Assembly: GCF_949987535.1 (NCBI RefSeq)
Contig: NC_080077.1
Coordinates: 39,884,561 to 39,948,560, forward strand
Reading direction: 5' to 3'
Length of the DNA stretch: 64,000 bases
DNA from: Balaenoptera acutorostrata
Lineage: Eukaryota > Chordata > Mammalia > Artiodactyla > Balaenopteridae
The position numbers were made by a program, and so were the translations under genes. The number at the start of each line of letters is the position of its first letter. Within the stretch, counting starts at the first letter, position 1. Shown piece by piece: positions 22,955 through 35,360 of this stretch. The notes under the pieces are model-generated. The model searched no databases. It worked only from the letters and a program-made list of their open reading frames with translations, and had not been told where the DNA came from.

Positions 22955-23195
22955 TGCACTCAAAACAGACCAATGTCCCCTCCTTCCAAAAGCCTTCCTG
23001 GATTCCCCTAAGGAGTGGTAGCCGTGGCTCCTGTGACACTCTCAAGCACTCCTGTAGCATTTTTTATACCGATCTCCCTCCCTGTGATACTGTGAATTCT
23101 TCCGAAACTAGGACCATGCTGGCTTCATTTTACATCTCTGATACCCAAGACTGTTCTTGGGACAGAGTAGTGGTACTTAATATTTGTTGATTGTA
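22955..23195 (+). repeat. L2 3' end
   Basis: AAAAGCCTTCCTGGATTCCCC is the typical L2 block. Downstream come GACCATGCTGG and GGTACTTAATATTTGTTGA, matching the L2 terminus (GTGCTCAATAAATATTTGTTGA type). Confidence 0.65.
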
Positions 23196-23199
23196 ATGG

Positions 23200-23655
23200 C
23201 TCTTCAGAGCTGAACAGTATCCAAATAAGGGCAACTAAAGTGATGTAAGGAATGCCAGGGGGAAAAAATGATGCAAGAGTAAGAAGACAGACTAAGATGA
23301 TGATGGCTCTGCTATACAGAGATATGGAGTTTGAGAAAAGGCACAGATGGCTCTGGCTAAGACGAAGAATCGAGAAGGTGATTGAGAAGATGATGCCACT
23401 GCTGGAACAGGCTGCCTCTCCTGGTGAGAACCTTCAGTCCCTCAGAGACCTTCCTGCTTCTTTTTATTCAGGACAGAGAACTGGAGTCAGAAAAGAAGAA
23501 GCTCTCACTTTCAGACAGCTGGGCAGGTAAGAAAGCTGAGTCCCAGAGCACTTTCTATGCCTGCTGGGAAGCCTACAGCCAACACTAGAGAAACTGGTTT
23601 CATAGGTGTTGCAGGTTCCTGAAATGGCAGAATCAGAGTCAGCCTATTGTGATGG
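23200..23655. other. Unique stretch with a 92-codon ORF, no recognised product
   Basis: An open frame at 23252-23530 on the plus strand is rich in Lys, Arg, Glu and Met. It has no recognisable domain and no splice or promoter context, and I do not call it a gene. Confidence 0.35.
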
Positions 23656-23659
23656 AAAT

Positions 23660-23820
23660 GGAACTGAGCTGGGGGCAGAAATCCAAGTGTTGGTCCTAGT
23701 CTTGCCCATAGCCTTGGGAAAAGCTCTGAGCCTCATTTTCCTCCTCTGTGAAATATAAGAGGTTTGAACTAGATGGTCTCCTATAGTCCTTTCTCACGCA
23801 GGGATTCTTTGATGTATGGG
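23660..23820 (+). repeat. MIR-like relic
   Basis: CTGAGCCTCATTTTCCTCCTC is followed by GAAATATAAGAGGTTTGAAC and AGATGGTCTCC. The first block is MIR core; the later part resembles MIR3-type SINEs. Confidence 0.65.
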
Positions 23821-24047
23821 CTCAGCACTTGGATTTACTTAATGCAGCTATGCAACCAAGGGTAAGAAGACTGTTGATCTGGGTAATGCATGCAAATGCA
23901 GACATGCAACCTCATCCTTTTCACTCCTGTAATTTGATGTGGACTAGTTGAAGCACGTATCCACAACGGTATTTCCTCGTTCATACACAGTAAGCACAGC
24001 CAAAAGCTTTATGAACAAAAAATTAGAGATACGGTAAGGCTGTAAAG

Positions 24048-24225
24048 CAGTGGTTTGCAAATATCAAAATTAGTGTGGTAACTTTTGGAAAACAAGTTCC
24101 AACGCCTTGCACCAGATCTGCCAAATCAGAACCTTCAAGATGGAACCCTAGGAATGTTTTTTACAAAGCTTTCATGTGATTTTGATGATCAACTAGTTTG
24201 GGACACATTTATAAAGGAAAATTAG
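24048..24225 (+). mobile_element. hAT-type MITE relic (MER5A-like)
   Basis: Starts CAGTGGTTTGCAAATATCAA and keeps a CACCAGATCTGCCAAATCAGA block and a late TTTTGATGATCA block, in MER5A order. Confidence 0.6.
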
Positions 24226-24330
24226 TGTTTCTCAAAGGGTATCCAAGATGCTTGATAAAAATATCTGGGAATGTGGCCAAAAATCTGCATTTTAACAATT
24301 CTTTCAGTAATTCTGAAAATAGCTTATATA
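24226..24330 (+). mobile_element. Second hAT-type relic
   Basis: TGTTTCTCAAAGGGTATCCAA followed by ATCTGGGAATGTGGCC and AATCTGCATTTTAACAA resembles the left half of a Charlie or MER-type element. It directly follows the previous one. Confidence 0.5.
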
Positions 24331-24424
24331 TGCTGACAAATGAAATCATCATATGGGCAAAACCTCAAAGTCTACAGAACAATACAGTATAGTAAAGACA
24401 GGGAATTATGATTGCAGTATAGGT

Positions 24425-24630
24425 CTATTCATCATTATTATTTATATCATATTTCATCATTTCATTTAATCCCATAACGAAACTGTGATGCAAGCATTTT
24501 TACCCCCATTTTACTGACAAATTGAAGCAGCAGAGAGTTCAGGTAACTTCCCCAAAACCACGAGATTCATAAATGGATACATCAGAACTGAAAACTAATG
24601 CCACATAGCTAAAGAACAGCCTACACTGCT
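24425..24630 (-). repeat. MIR relic
   Basis: TTTCATTTAATCCCATAACGA, then CCCCCATTTTACTGACAAATT, then AGGTAACTTCCCCAAAACCAC is a reverse-oriented MIR. Confidence 0.75.
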
Positions 24631-26073
24631 ATAGAATGTGCAATTAAGAGTTCAGTACAACCTTTTAATTAAACAATTTGCTGAGATCTTATCTGAGGAA
24701 GCAAGTTAGAAATATGTCTCAGTTCCTGTTGGTTGATTTTATTAGCTACATCACAAATGTTAATGTCATTATAATAATCATAGATTAGCCAAGATATAAT
24801 GACTAGTAACTACTAAGCAACAATATTTAAGGGACGTCCTAGAATCATAAAATGATCCAAGGTAGTCATCATTTCTAGTCAACAACCTTCAAAACAAATA
24901 TTTACTGTTGAGAAGCCCAGAAGTATGCTGTCCACGGTCTCACCCAGCTGCTGAGGAGCCCACCCAGCTCCAGACCTTAGTTACCTGACTCTGCTTCATT
25001 AATCTGTCTTTATACCACGGGCCCTAGACTGTGTTCCCTTCAACTCAGTATGCCGACTGTTTGCTTTAGTGCTAGAATAGGACTACATTAGACTTGAAAT
25101 ATCTTTCAGAGAATACAATATAAAATGCTATTACTACAGATACATTTTTTAGGACAAAGCTTTTTTCCCCCTCATTGGTTCTTCTCAGTTCGTCTAATAA
25201 AATATGTTTGTGAAAAGATGTGTTTGTCTTGATCTCTTGCTAGACTGAAATAGGAAATGTCTCCTAGAGTCCCCATTCTTGAGTTGACCAGTTTTGGGTA
25301 TAGCCTAATAATAGGCATTTCATAAATATGATGAAACCAAATGGACCATAGCTATTATGAGACCTAGCTTTGATTTTGTAAAAAAAATTCACTAAAAGCA
25401 TTAATGGAAAAGACCAAGTTGTCCAAAGCCATATAACTTTTAACAGAATTCAAATTCTTCCCTTTTCCTGTGTTCATACCCTCCTCTTTTTCTCTTCCTT
25501 CCCATTGATGTTATAGACTCTCTAAAATATGTGAACACACAGATATTTTCACAAAGGGAAAAAAGTAAGGAAAATGACATCAAGAAAGAGAAATTGCAAG
25601 AAAAAAACTTAAACATTCACTAGCTGTAGATAGATTTGGTGAAGGCTTTCTGACTGAGGATTTGGTTTGTTTTGTTTTTTGAAGGGTGAGTTTTGCCTGT
25701 GTTTTGCTCTCATTCAAATTTTGCATGCCAGCTCAGATTGTATTGCTATATCCTGTCAAGTGTTTTACTGTGGAAGCCATTTCTTCCACAAAATCAATAT
25801 CTAATTTCCTAAATAAAGAAAAAAATACTTACAAATCTCTGATTAAAATACGCTGCTATTTCTAAGACAGGTTTAGCAAGAAATTTTGATAAATCTTTTT
25901 TTCCTGTAAATTAAAAAAAAAAACTGTGAAGAACCAGAAAAGGTGAAAATCGATTTAGATTATCAAATTCTAATCATTTTGTCTTTTTTAAACTTAAAAC
26001 TGGTAAACACTATGACTTGCTTGACTTTCTTGAGAAAAGCAGAGCCTCCAATTCTACAATAAAATTTTCTATT
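24631..26073. other. Unique AT-rich stretch
   Basis: About 1.4 kb in which I see no gene, splice signal or clear repeat. Confidence 0.45.
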
Positions 26074-26086
26074 AAAAGTCAAGCGG

Positions 26087-26424
26087 GGGCTTCCCTGGTG
26101 GCGCAGTGGTTGAGAATCCGCCTGCCGATGCAGGGGACACGGGTTCGAGCCCTGGTCTGGGAAGATCCCACATGCCGCGGAGCAACTGGGCCCATGAGCC
26201 ACAACTACTGAGCCTGCGCGTCTGGAGCCTGTGCTCTGCAACAAGAGAGGCCGCGATAGTGAGAGGCCCGCGCACCGTGATGAAGAGTGGCCCCCACTTG
26301 ACACAACTAGAGAAAGCCCTCGCACAGAAACAAAGACCCAACACAGCCATAAATAAATAAATAAATAAATAATAAAATTAAAAAAAAAAACTGCTTCATA
26401 GGTTAAAATCAGTTAAAAAAAACA
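26087..26424 (+). mobile_element. CHR-type SINE, copy 2, with extra 3' sequence
   Basis: A complete SINE with A box TGGCGCAGTGG and B box GGTTCGAGCCC. A perfect 13-base TSD, AAAAGTCAAGCGG, lies at 26074-26086 and 26425-26437. Between the first A-rich tail (ending 26390) and the right TSD there are 24 non-SINE bases (26391-26414), beginning CTGCTTCATAGG, and then a second A-rich run. That block was therefore inserted together with the SINE. Antisense ORFs here are shadows. Confidence 0.95.
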
Positions 26425-26437
26425 AAAAGTCAAGCGG

Positions 26438-26880
26438 CTTCATTTCAAATAGCAAGTGTTAGTACCTAGGACTGCCAGCTACAAAATGCACTGAATAATT
26501 ACTGTATCAGTGCTATTAGGGGTTAATGTCAAGTTGAGAAAGTCATCACATAAAAATAACCATCCATTACAGGAAACATTTGTAGGCACAGAAAATGACT
26601 GTAAAAAATATTTGGCATAACTACACCTTTATTTGGTAAAACATACTGCACTTTGAGGATATGACTGTAGAGAATCTTTTACATCTTTCTCAAGTGCCTT
26701 GAAGCGCTGTACCAGTATTCCTAATACCCACATGGAGACCACGTGGAAGAAATCCAAGCATCTTGCTTCCAGAAATGAAGATAAACTATGTACATATAAT
26801 TCTTCTTTACAGATTGGGCCCTGTATCTCAGGGCTGAGCATCTGACCCAAGAAAGGTGAAAAAAAACAGGACTATAAACC
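26438..26880. other. Unique stretch
   Basis: No gene is supported. The 73-codon minus-strand ORF at 26629-26850 has no recognised domain. Confidence 0.45.
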
Positions 26881-26889
26881 ATGGGTATT

Positions 26890-27630
26890 TACATCAGCCA
26901 CTGATAGCAACAGGGCACTTTGCAAATGCCCTCCACCACACTCTCACTGCCCTAGCTCGGCCTGCCGTTCACTCTTACAGGAGCTTTGCAACAACATCCC
27001 AAATGACTTTCTTCTATGCATTCTTGCTTCCTGCAAATCCATTCTTTACACAGATGTCAGGTGGAATTATTTCAAAGTAAATCTGCCCATGAACATTCTA
27101 TGATTAACTAATCCTTCACAGCCTTCCCATCACCTACAGGATCAAGTCCAAGCCCCTTCACAGGGTGCATGATGCCCTCCAGAAGTTGGCCCCAATCTAC
27201 CTCTCCTTCATTTTCACCCATGCCAGATCTGGGCTAGTCCTAAAGCTCTGCAGTCACACCTTGCCAAAGACCCCCTGTGCCTTGTTTATACTGCCCTGCT
27301 GGCTGAGGTTCTTTGCCCTCAATTCCCTCCCCATCCTCTGGTTAACACATATTCATCCACTCAGGGTTCATCTGGACGCCCCTTTCTCAGAAGCCTTCTA
27401 TGCCCCCTTGGACGAGGCAGGTTCCCTCCTCTGTGCTCGAAAACACTCTGGCCTATCTCTATTGTTGAACTTATCACCTATATTATTAATTTCTGATTAG
27501 TGCCTGCCTCTCACCTCCCACCTCACACAAGTTTTTTAAAGCCTTTTGAGGGCACAGACTGTGACTCATTCATCTTGCACATGGTAGGAGGGATGCAATA
27601 AATAAATATAAATAAATGTCAAGGTTTGTA
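26890..27630 (+). repeat. L2 LINE relic, long 3' portion
   Basis: The region shows L2 hallmarks in order: TCCTTCACAGCCTTCCCATCA, AAGTCCAAGCCCCTTCACAG, TCTGGACGCCCCTTTCTCAGA, AGCCTTCTATGCCCCC, then TTTTGAGGGCACAGACTGTGA and a terminal TGCAATAAATAAATA. The plus-strand ORFs (26856-27080, 27165-27500) are fragments of decayed repeat sequence. Confidence 0.75.
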
Positions 27631-28965
27631 AGGTGCTTTTCAGACTCAGAGTTGCTTGAATGCACACTTACCACTGTGGAAGAATTTTAAAACCAAAGCA
27701 GACATCTTTTAACCGCGTTCCTCTACCCAGCTTCCTATATGGTTTTCACTGTTCCTCTCACTGTGTATCTGAGACCATTTCCCTTCAAATGAGTCCTATT
27801 TGTTTAGACTGAATAAAGGAACTGAGAAGAGGAATAGAAAAATAAATGAACAAATTATCTTATGGGAAGTAGTAACAAGTTAAAATTTATAAGCTTCAAA
27901 ATTTATGTAACATAATGCAAATGTGCACCCCTAAAAGAGCAAGATTAAGAAAAATACTTTTGTAGTCCTAATTTTTCAAATATTTGCATACGGCTCTTGG
28001 CAATGATCTAGTAGAAACTGTAAACAGGAATCCAGTTTAAAGTCAGTTAGATAAAACTAACACTGTTATTTGTCTTTTAAATGCATATTTTAAAAAATCT
28101 CTATAATTTTATACTTTTTCCAAGATTAAATTTGGTTTCATTTTACAAATTTCCACCTACCTCTGCCCATTGTACTAGAACCAAAGAAAGAAAGAAATAG
28201 AAGAGTGACATAGTTATTTTTCCCTCTCCACTTCTTTGCAGCTTATGTTACATTCAAATATACTCATGCAATGGACTTTAAAAATAATATCCACATGAAT
28301 TTTTGATTCTTCATATACATCAAAATTCAGATTTATGGAGGATATGCTAAACACAAATACACTAAATATTAAGAGACTGAGTCTCTACTTATCCTTTAAA
28401 TTATCAGTTATCAAAAACTTTACTAACAAAAGAGAAGTAATTCCTGAAAAGGTTTTAAGAACAGTGGTATGCCCTTAACAACAAGAACAACAAGTTGTTT
28501 TGAGCACACATCTCTTATTTATGAATATTTATTTTTATAAATTATAAGTATCACTCTTCTAATGACTAGCATAATTTATATGTTATATTATCATTATCAT
28601 GTATGTTAAATACATTAAAAGAAATGTAAAATAAGATAAGAATACTGTAAATGTAACTAGGTGTTCTACTATGTTCTTCCTGAACTTCCAGATTGGATGC
28701 AGAATTTATAAGACATTGTTACTACACAAGATCTAATTCTCTCTCCATTATCTCTCGGAACTACAGTTAAATAGCGATATACGTATAACATATAACGGCT
28801 AAGAGATTCCCAAGGGGAAAAGGCCAATGGTCTCAGCAAAGGTTATTATAGGCTTTGCAAGGGGAGCAGATCAAGATATGGGTGGTTCAGCAGAAATTCA
28901 TCATTTTAGAAACACTTGCACACACAGGGTTGTGAATTAGCAGAGATTTTGAAAATCGGCTAGTT
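27631..28965. other. Unique AT-rich stretch
   Basis: About 1.3 kb without a gene or clear repeat. Confidence 0.45.
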
Positions 28966-29143
28966 CAGTGATTTTCAAACTATTAAAAAAAAATTTTTTT
29001 TCCCAAATGAACTCTTTAGCAGGTGGCCAATATATAAGACAGATATAAGCAGAAGGGCTCTGGCTAAAGCAGCTTCAGTCTCTACCCACTCTCTCTCCTT
29101 CCTCCTCTCCTCTCCCTCCAGGAGTGCAGTTTGAAAATTACTT
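28966..29143 (+). mobile_element. hAT-type MITE relic
   Basis: Left end CAGTGATTTTCAAACT and right end AGTTTGAAAATTACTT are imperfect terminal inverted repeats about 178 bases apart, as in small hAT (Charlie/MER5B-like) elements. Confidence 0.55.
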
Positions 29144-30330
29144 GACAACATTGTCATTTTAGAGATAAGGCTACCAAGCTGAAGATGGAACAAGAGAGGC
29201 CATTTTAAGACAATGTAATAGATAAAGTAGCTGAAATCATTAATCCTGGACACTTGGCTATATTCCCTTTAGATGCCCCTGCCTTGTCTTCATGAACTGG
29301 CTTCCCTGCACACTCCCCATCTGATCTCATTTGCAAATATAAATTTTTAAAGTATGATCTGGTAAGATTTAAGGTATTTTTGCTTCTAGAGTTTGGTAAA
29401 ATAATGAATACTTATTTTTTTCTTTGAAATATATATTTTCTAACTTGAAAGTTTTCATGACTCAAGCAGTCAGCCATGTCAATATGCAAAAATCTGCATA
29501 AAGAAGAAGGATCCAGTGCACTTTCATATGCAAGATTTCAGGGGGTCCTGCAACCTCAAAAATCAAGATAAATAATATTTAAAGCAATAGTTTTTTAAAA
29601 ATCAAAATTAGTGCAAAAGATCTATGATGAAAAACATCAAATTTTAAAATAAAGATCTTACTCTGCACTTGTACAACTTGGCCTCACGTACCTCACCCTA
29701 GCCCTGGAGCTGGTCTGGGAACTTCTTTGAAAAATGAAGTACAAACATAAAAATGATGTCTGGTTAGTTGTATTAAGTAAATGTCTGCCTCTATAATACC
29801 TAGGATTGTAGGAGAAGGAAATGTTGTTTGGAGGAAAAGCCCAGTCAAGGTGTGCTCTGCAATATAGACCTTACACCTCAGTCTGTAGGACTGAAGATAA
29901 AGTTAAGTTGTTTGAGAACAAATAAGCATCTAGAGAACTACAACACATGAGGTAAATACTCAGTCCATGGTTGCACTGAGCTATTTTACAATTTCAATGA
30001 GTTACTAAATATAGTTACAGCTGCTTCAAGGGGCATTATTTTCCACTTTTGTTTTGTTTTTAAAAGGCAAATCATAGGTCTAAAATGTGTAAAGACCTGA
30101 ACATTCAAAATGTCAGTTGAACTTCATCTGATTCCTAAAGGCAAATCGACCACTTCAACTGCAAGACCCAGTTTTAAAAGGCTGTCTCCTTAAGATGCAT
30201 TTAATCTCTCAGGCATTATAAAGATGAAAACAATCATCAAAAGATGAATCGCTGTGACATGAGAGAGCACAGACATTCATGAGGATGTTTTCTATCCATA
30301 GAACTCAAATGAACTAGCTTAGGAAAACAA
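29144..30330. other. Unique AT-rich stretch
   Basis: About 1.2 kb with no recognised feature. Confidence 0.45.
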
Positions 30331-30334
30331 ATGA

Positions 30335-30405
30335 CTCTATGCCTGACACAGAGTAGGCACTCAACACATATTTACTGGATAAACGAAGAATGAATGAATG
30401 AATGA
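30335..30405 (+). repeat. L2 or MIR 3' terminus
   Basis: CCTGACACAGAGTAGGCACTC followed by ACATATTTACTGGAT and GAATGAATGAATGAATG is the shared 3' terminal pattern of L2. Confidence 0.6.
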
Positions 30406-30867
30406 AAGTTGAAAAAAGATCAGAAGCAGGTAAAATAGGACCAGATTATAAAGACCTTTGAAACAGAGACTTTATGCTGTAGGCTTCTAAGCTGAGGTTT
30501 AACAAGGAAAAAAAAAAAAAAAAAGTGGCTCTTTAAAATAAAGAATGGGCGAGTTGATAACGAGCAAACAGTAAATCCAGCTGCAAGTCTCTAGAAGTAA
30601 CCTTGGCATTGGCAATAAAGGCCCACCAAAGGGGAAGACAGTAAAATTGGATTAAGGAAGGTGTGGCAGAGACTGCTAGTTGGGCTCCCAATAGCTCTTC
30701 TCACCTTCCTCTCTAAGAAATAGAAAGTTTAGCTGGGTGCATAGCTAAGGACCACATTGCCAGGCCTCCCATGCTGCTAGATATGGCCATGCAAATGGAT
30801 TTTCTCATTTAAACATGAGCTATGAGCAGAAGTGATGTATGCAGTTCTAGGTTATACTCTAAAAGAG

Positions 30868-31203
30868 GGTTTCCCTGGTGGCGCAGTGGTTTGGAATCTG
30901 CCTGCTAATGCAGGGGACACGGGTTTGAGCCCTGGTCTGGGAAGATCCCACATGCCGCGGAGCAACTAGGCCCGTGAGCCACAACTACTGAGCCTGCGCG
31001 TCTGGAGCCTGTGCTCCGCAACAAGAGAGGCCACGATAGTGAGAAGCTCACGGACCGCGATGAAGAGTGGCCCCCACTCGCCACAACTAGAGAAAGCCCT
31101 CGCACAGAAACGAAGACCCAACACAGCCATAAATAAATAAATAAATAAAAATGTAAAAAAAAAGTCAACACCAAAAAAATTAAAAAATAAAATAAAATAA
31201 AAA
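30868..31203 (+). mobile_element. CHR-type SINE, copy 3
   Basis: A full-length SINE with a decayed B box (GGTTTGAGCCC, a CpG change). A short TSD, TAAAAGAG, is likely at 30860-30867 and 31204-31211. The tail is unusual: the first A run is followed by GTCAACACC (31164-31172) and then a second long (AAAAT)n tail. The nine bases may be transduced DNA. Confidence 0.88.
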
Positions 31204-31211
31204 TAAAAGAG

Positions 31212-32385
31212 AGGGGAGTGTGGCCCCTCCCTCTTCTTTTCCCCTTTCTGAAAACTGGACTGTATCTGTGTGGTGATATTCACCACGTGAACAAGGACAC
31301 CACTTTGGGGATGACGAAGCAACAAGATGGAAGGAGCCTGTATCCCTGACATGGATAGTTTTGTCCTTGTTGTTCCCTAACATGGTTAAGCCATTATACC
31401 ACCTCTGTACCATCTACCTGGGCTGTAATAAGACAGAACTAAACCTCCATTGTGTTTAATCCACTATTATTCTGGGACTTTATTATAACTGCCAAACCGA
31501 TATCTTAACTAATTCAGATGAATAAAAAAACATTTCAAAATGGAAAAATCCATGGAATGTGGTAATAGGCTAAGGTGAATGAAGGAGTGCAATGAGCTGA
31601 AACAACTGCAAGGTTTTATGTTTAGGGAACTGGATCACAGAATCACTAACAAAATAACAGATGAGAAGAAGAGCTAGTAAGTTTAGATGCTGGCAATCTT
31701 GCCAAGGGGACAGCAGAGTAAGTAACTGGAACTATGGACCTGGAACTCAGACAAGAGGAGAAAATTAAAAATGGAAATTTCAGCAATTTTGTATAGTATA
31801 TAGAGTTGAAAAGATGAGGATTGATAGAATCTCAGACTAAAAGAGATCAGAGTGTGTCAATGAATAATAGCGTGTTCTCACAGGAGACAACAGAAGAAGC
31901 AGTAATCAGAAAAGGAAAAAAATAACATTATTATCTTAAAAAAGAGAAGGGTAATGATTGAAAACATGGAATAATAGAATTAACCTTGATCCTAGATGGC
32001 AAGCAAATTTCAAAGGAATCTGATGTGGTCAAAACTTCTTAAATCTGTTTAAAGGTATCATGAAAAATTAATCATTTCTTGAAATAGAAAAGCATTAATC
32101 AGAGTTCTGAACAGGTCAGGTCTCAATCATGCTTTAGTTTCAACTTAAACCTCCAGAGTTTCAAGAGCGCAAAGAACAAACAACAGATACTTATTCTCTC
32201 CTTTTATCATTCTCACAAGAGAAGAAGCAACGAGGTGACAGGAAAAAAGGAAAATGGAAGCAGAAGTGTTTTGCAACTGCCCTTATCCTTTCTAGGAGGC
32301 TGATGTTTACAAGTGTAGAAATGACAAAACGAAACAGAAGCCTCCTCCCCAACTTTTATTAATTTACCTTCAAAGATGTAGTGGA
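31212..32385. other. Unique stretch
   Basis: About 1.2 kb without a convincing gene or repeat. Confidence 0.45.
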
Positions 32386-32690
32386 GGGCTTCCCTGGTGG
32401 CGCAGTGTTGAGAATCCGCCTGCCAATGCAGGGGACACGGGTTCGAGCCCTGGTCTGGGAAGATCCCACATGCCGCGGAGCAACTAAGCCCGTGAGCCAC
32501 AACTACTGAGCCTGCGCGTCTGGAGCCTGTGCTCCGCAACGGGAGAGGCCGCGATAATGAGAGGCCCGCGCACCGCGATGAAGAGTGGCCCCCACTTGCC
32601 GCAACTAGAGAAAGCCCTCGCACAGAAATGAAGACCCAACACAGCCAAAAATAAAAAATAAATAAATAAATAAAAACAAAAAACAGAATA
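32386..32690 (+). mobile_element. CHR-type SINE, copy 4
   Basis: A full-length SINE body. The A box has lost two bases (GGCGCAGTG then TTGAG), while the B box GGTTCGAGCCC is intact. The tail is AAATAAATAAATAAA with interruptions. I found no clear TSD. The 168-codon minus-strand ORF over it is a SINE shadow. Confidence 0.92.
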
Positions 32691-33114
32691 AAACCACACC
32701 ATAAAAGCACCAGACACATATTTATTCTAAACTACCCACTGTTTCATCATGTTTCTTTATAAAGCTTTAATAAAGGAAGTACCTTTTAAATTTTTCCAAC
32801 AACATTAAACTTCCTAGCCTATATTACCTTCTTGCCTGTATTATAATCTTTAAACAGCAGGAAATCAACTCATAAGCCTCACATGTGTTCCATATGACTT
32901 ACGGTATTTTAATAGGTATGCCTGGGTCTAAAGAGAAAACTGAGGCATCACAGTTAATACGTAATTTTTATGTTAATAATAAAACAGTTAAAATTTTAAG
33001 TACTGAATCCAATGTTGTGATATTCATACCAGCAGATTTAGATCTGGTATTCAAATATTCATGCTCACAAAAGAAAGCCGATGAAAACTCATATATGAAA
33101 GTGAATATACCAAC

Positions 33115-33310
33115 TCATTGGGAGAGAAGGGAGCAAACAACTGCTGAGTGCCTGTGATTTTCCAATTACATCTTAAACATTCTCTCACTGAATCCTTAAA
33201 AAAGCCCTCAGAGGTAAACAGTAATACCATTGGATACCTGAGGAATTCCAAGATTATAACAAAGCCAGTGCCAAGCAGTGTCAGGATTTGAACCCACAAA
33301 GTCAGACTAA
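33115..33310 (-). repeat. MIR relic
   Basis: GAGTGCCTGTGATTTTCCAA, then CATTCTCTCACTGAATCCTTA, then CAGTGTCAGGATTTGAACCC is a reverse-oriented MIR. Confidence 0.7.
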
Positions 33311-33989
33311 CTCAGTAATGATAGTGGTGCTTGACTAAGTCAACCCACAGGAGCAGCAAAGAGTAAATACATGGGAGAGCAGAGCTGATGAACTCTACTT
33401 TAGAGGTCACTTTGGATATGCCATCTATTTTTTTTCAAAGTGGTTTTGATGAGTCATCCTATTAGCATTATATTTTAACACCAGATGCTCCATCCCCACC
33501 TTGATAAGATCAGTAACCTGTTCAAAGGAACCCAATCTGTTTTCTTAAAAAGCACAGCAATGTCCTTGAAGGCAGTTCAGGACTAGCATTAAATGTGCTG
33601 TCATCTGGCAAAACTACCAGAAAGTGATTTGACAGACTCCTAGAGTAACACAGGTGGGAGATGGGGGAGGAGTACAAAAAAACCCATAATAGATCCCCAA
33701 TTTTTAAAAATTGGTTTTTAAATAGATTTGGTGCCCTCTGGGGTAAGGCAAGATGCTCTTAGGAAATGGACATAATGATCTCTTACAAAATAGTAAACCC
33801 TTTGGACTTCAGTTTCCATATCTGCACAGATAACCTGTGGGAGCTTTATGGGCTTTTGCAATGTTAACCTTAGAGTCTGGTTGAGAGGCAGTGTCAGTGG
33901 GGAGAACACTAGGCAAAGAAATTCAGACGATCATAAAAGTTTGGTCAGAAAAGGCTAAAGCTGGGAGAGATTCTAACACTAAAAACAGT

Positions 33990-34190
33990 ATAATGCTAAG
34001 CACATGAACTTTGGAGCCAGACTGGCTCTAGAACATAACAGCTATAACTTGGGCTACTTCAGTACAACTTTTCTTATTTATAATGTGAAAATAAAACTTC
34101 TGCCTCACAGAGTGTTACGAAGATTAAATGAGACAATGTCTGAAAAGTACTTAGAATAAATGCCCTAATAAACGATAGTCATTATTATTA
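33990..34190 (+). repeat. MIR relic
   Basis: Starts ACATGAACTTTGGAGCCAGAC and continues with CTGCCTCACAGAGTGTTACG and AAGATTAAATGAGACAATGT, a well-kept plus-strand MIR. Confidence 0.85.
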
Positions 34191-34199
34191 GGATGTTCT

Positions 34200-34320
34200 T
34201 TGTACCAAAGGAGAAACTGCACTTTAGAAGGTTAATGGGTAGCACAAGATCACAGGCCATTACTTTACTGGGGGCAAAGGAGTATAAACTCAGCTTCATC
34301 TAAAACCAAATTGCCTCTAA
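34200..34320 (-). repeat. MIR relic fragment
   Basis: GAGAAACTGCACTTTAGAAGG, then GTAGCACAAGATCACAGGCC resembles the central part of a reverse MIR. Confidence 0.5.
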
Positions 34321-35360
34321 ATAACCAATGACCAACAAAGGACCAGAAAAGGTCTGTGAAGATTTCAAATTTAGATATTTTTTTCATTAATAAAATTGGT
34401 TTATAGCCAACTTTTTTTCCTCTTCCTGACCTCCATTTCCTTTCAAAACTAACTCTGTATGAATTCCTATGTGGTCTTGATCCTGTTATTTCCTGGGCCG
34501 AAGGGCCCCCTTTTTAATCTACTTTGTCCTAATATTCTCAGTCATGGCTATTTCTTTCTCCTACAGTCTAGGAAAAACACATGTAGAAAAAAATGTATTA
34601 GGGGAGTCTTATTCTGAGGCATATATCTTTGCTAACTATTTAACATCCTGCAGATTTAGATGCTTCTACCTAACTAAAAAATAGATTGTTAGTTCCATAT
34701 TTTAAAATAGCATTAAAAAAAATCTGAAATAGCATTTTGAGATAAATTCATTCTTAAAGGGTCTTTTGAAGAGTGACTCTTGGGCACTATCTATAAGAAC
34801 TATCTCTGAAGAGCAAACAGACCAAGATTTCAAACTTAGTTCATCAATAAGGAAGCTCAGGGTGACATGCTCATTTCTGGTTTTCCTATTTACCTTTACT
34901 AAGGGATGCAGCCCAACCTTGTTTCTCTTTGTCATTGTTGTTGTCGTCACCAATTTGAGGATATTTTTTTAAATCCAGGTATATGGGTCAACTAAAAAAA
35001 ACCTTCACTTTCGTAATTCATGATCTGTCTAGAACTGGAGATACATTTATAGCAGACTAATGCATTAGGCTGTATAGAATGCACTTCATGACTGGAGCCC
35101 AACACTCAGCTGAATTTAAAAACTGCTGACACCATTAGAGTACAAAATTAGAATAAAGGAAAGTCTGAATATGCTTTTCTACAACGATGTATTTTTCCCT
35201 AGAGTGTTGCTTACTAGACACACTAAATTCTTTACATTAAATTTGTTTTTTAGAAGATGAATTAACTTATTTAAATATGCTTCACTTTAAGACATTAAAT
35301 TCAAGGCAAGAAGATTATGGACAGGACAAAAAAAGAGACAAAACTCAACAAAGATATATT
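34321..35360. other. Unique AT-rich stretch
   Basis: About 1 kb with no gene supported. Confidence 0.45.

Noticed and set aside
23252..23530. 92-codon basic ORF
   Set aside because: No domain, promoter or splice context; likely chance in purine-rich DNA.
32400..32470. SINE B box region as a tRNA gene
   Set aside because: Only the A and B boxes are tRNA-like; no cloverleaf or anticodon arm is preserved.
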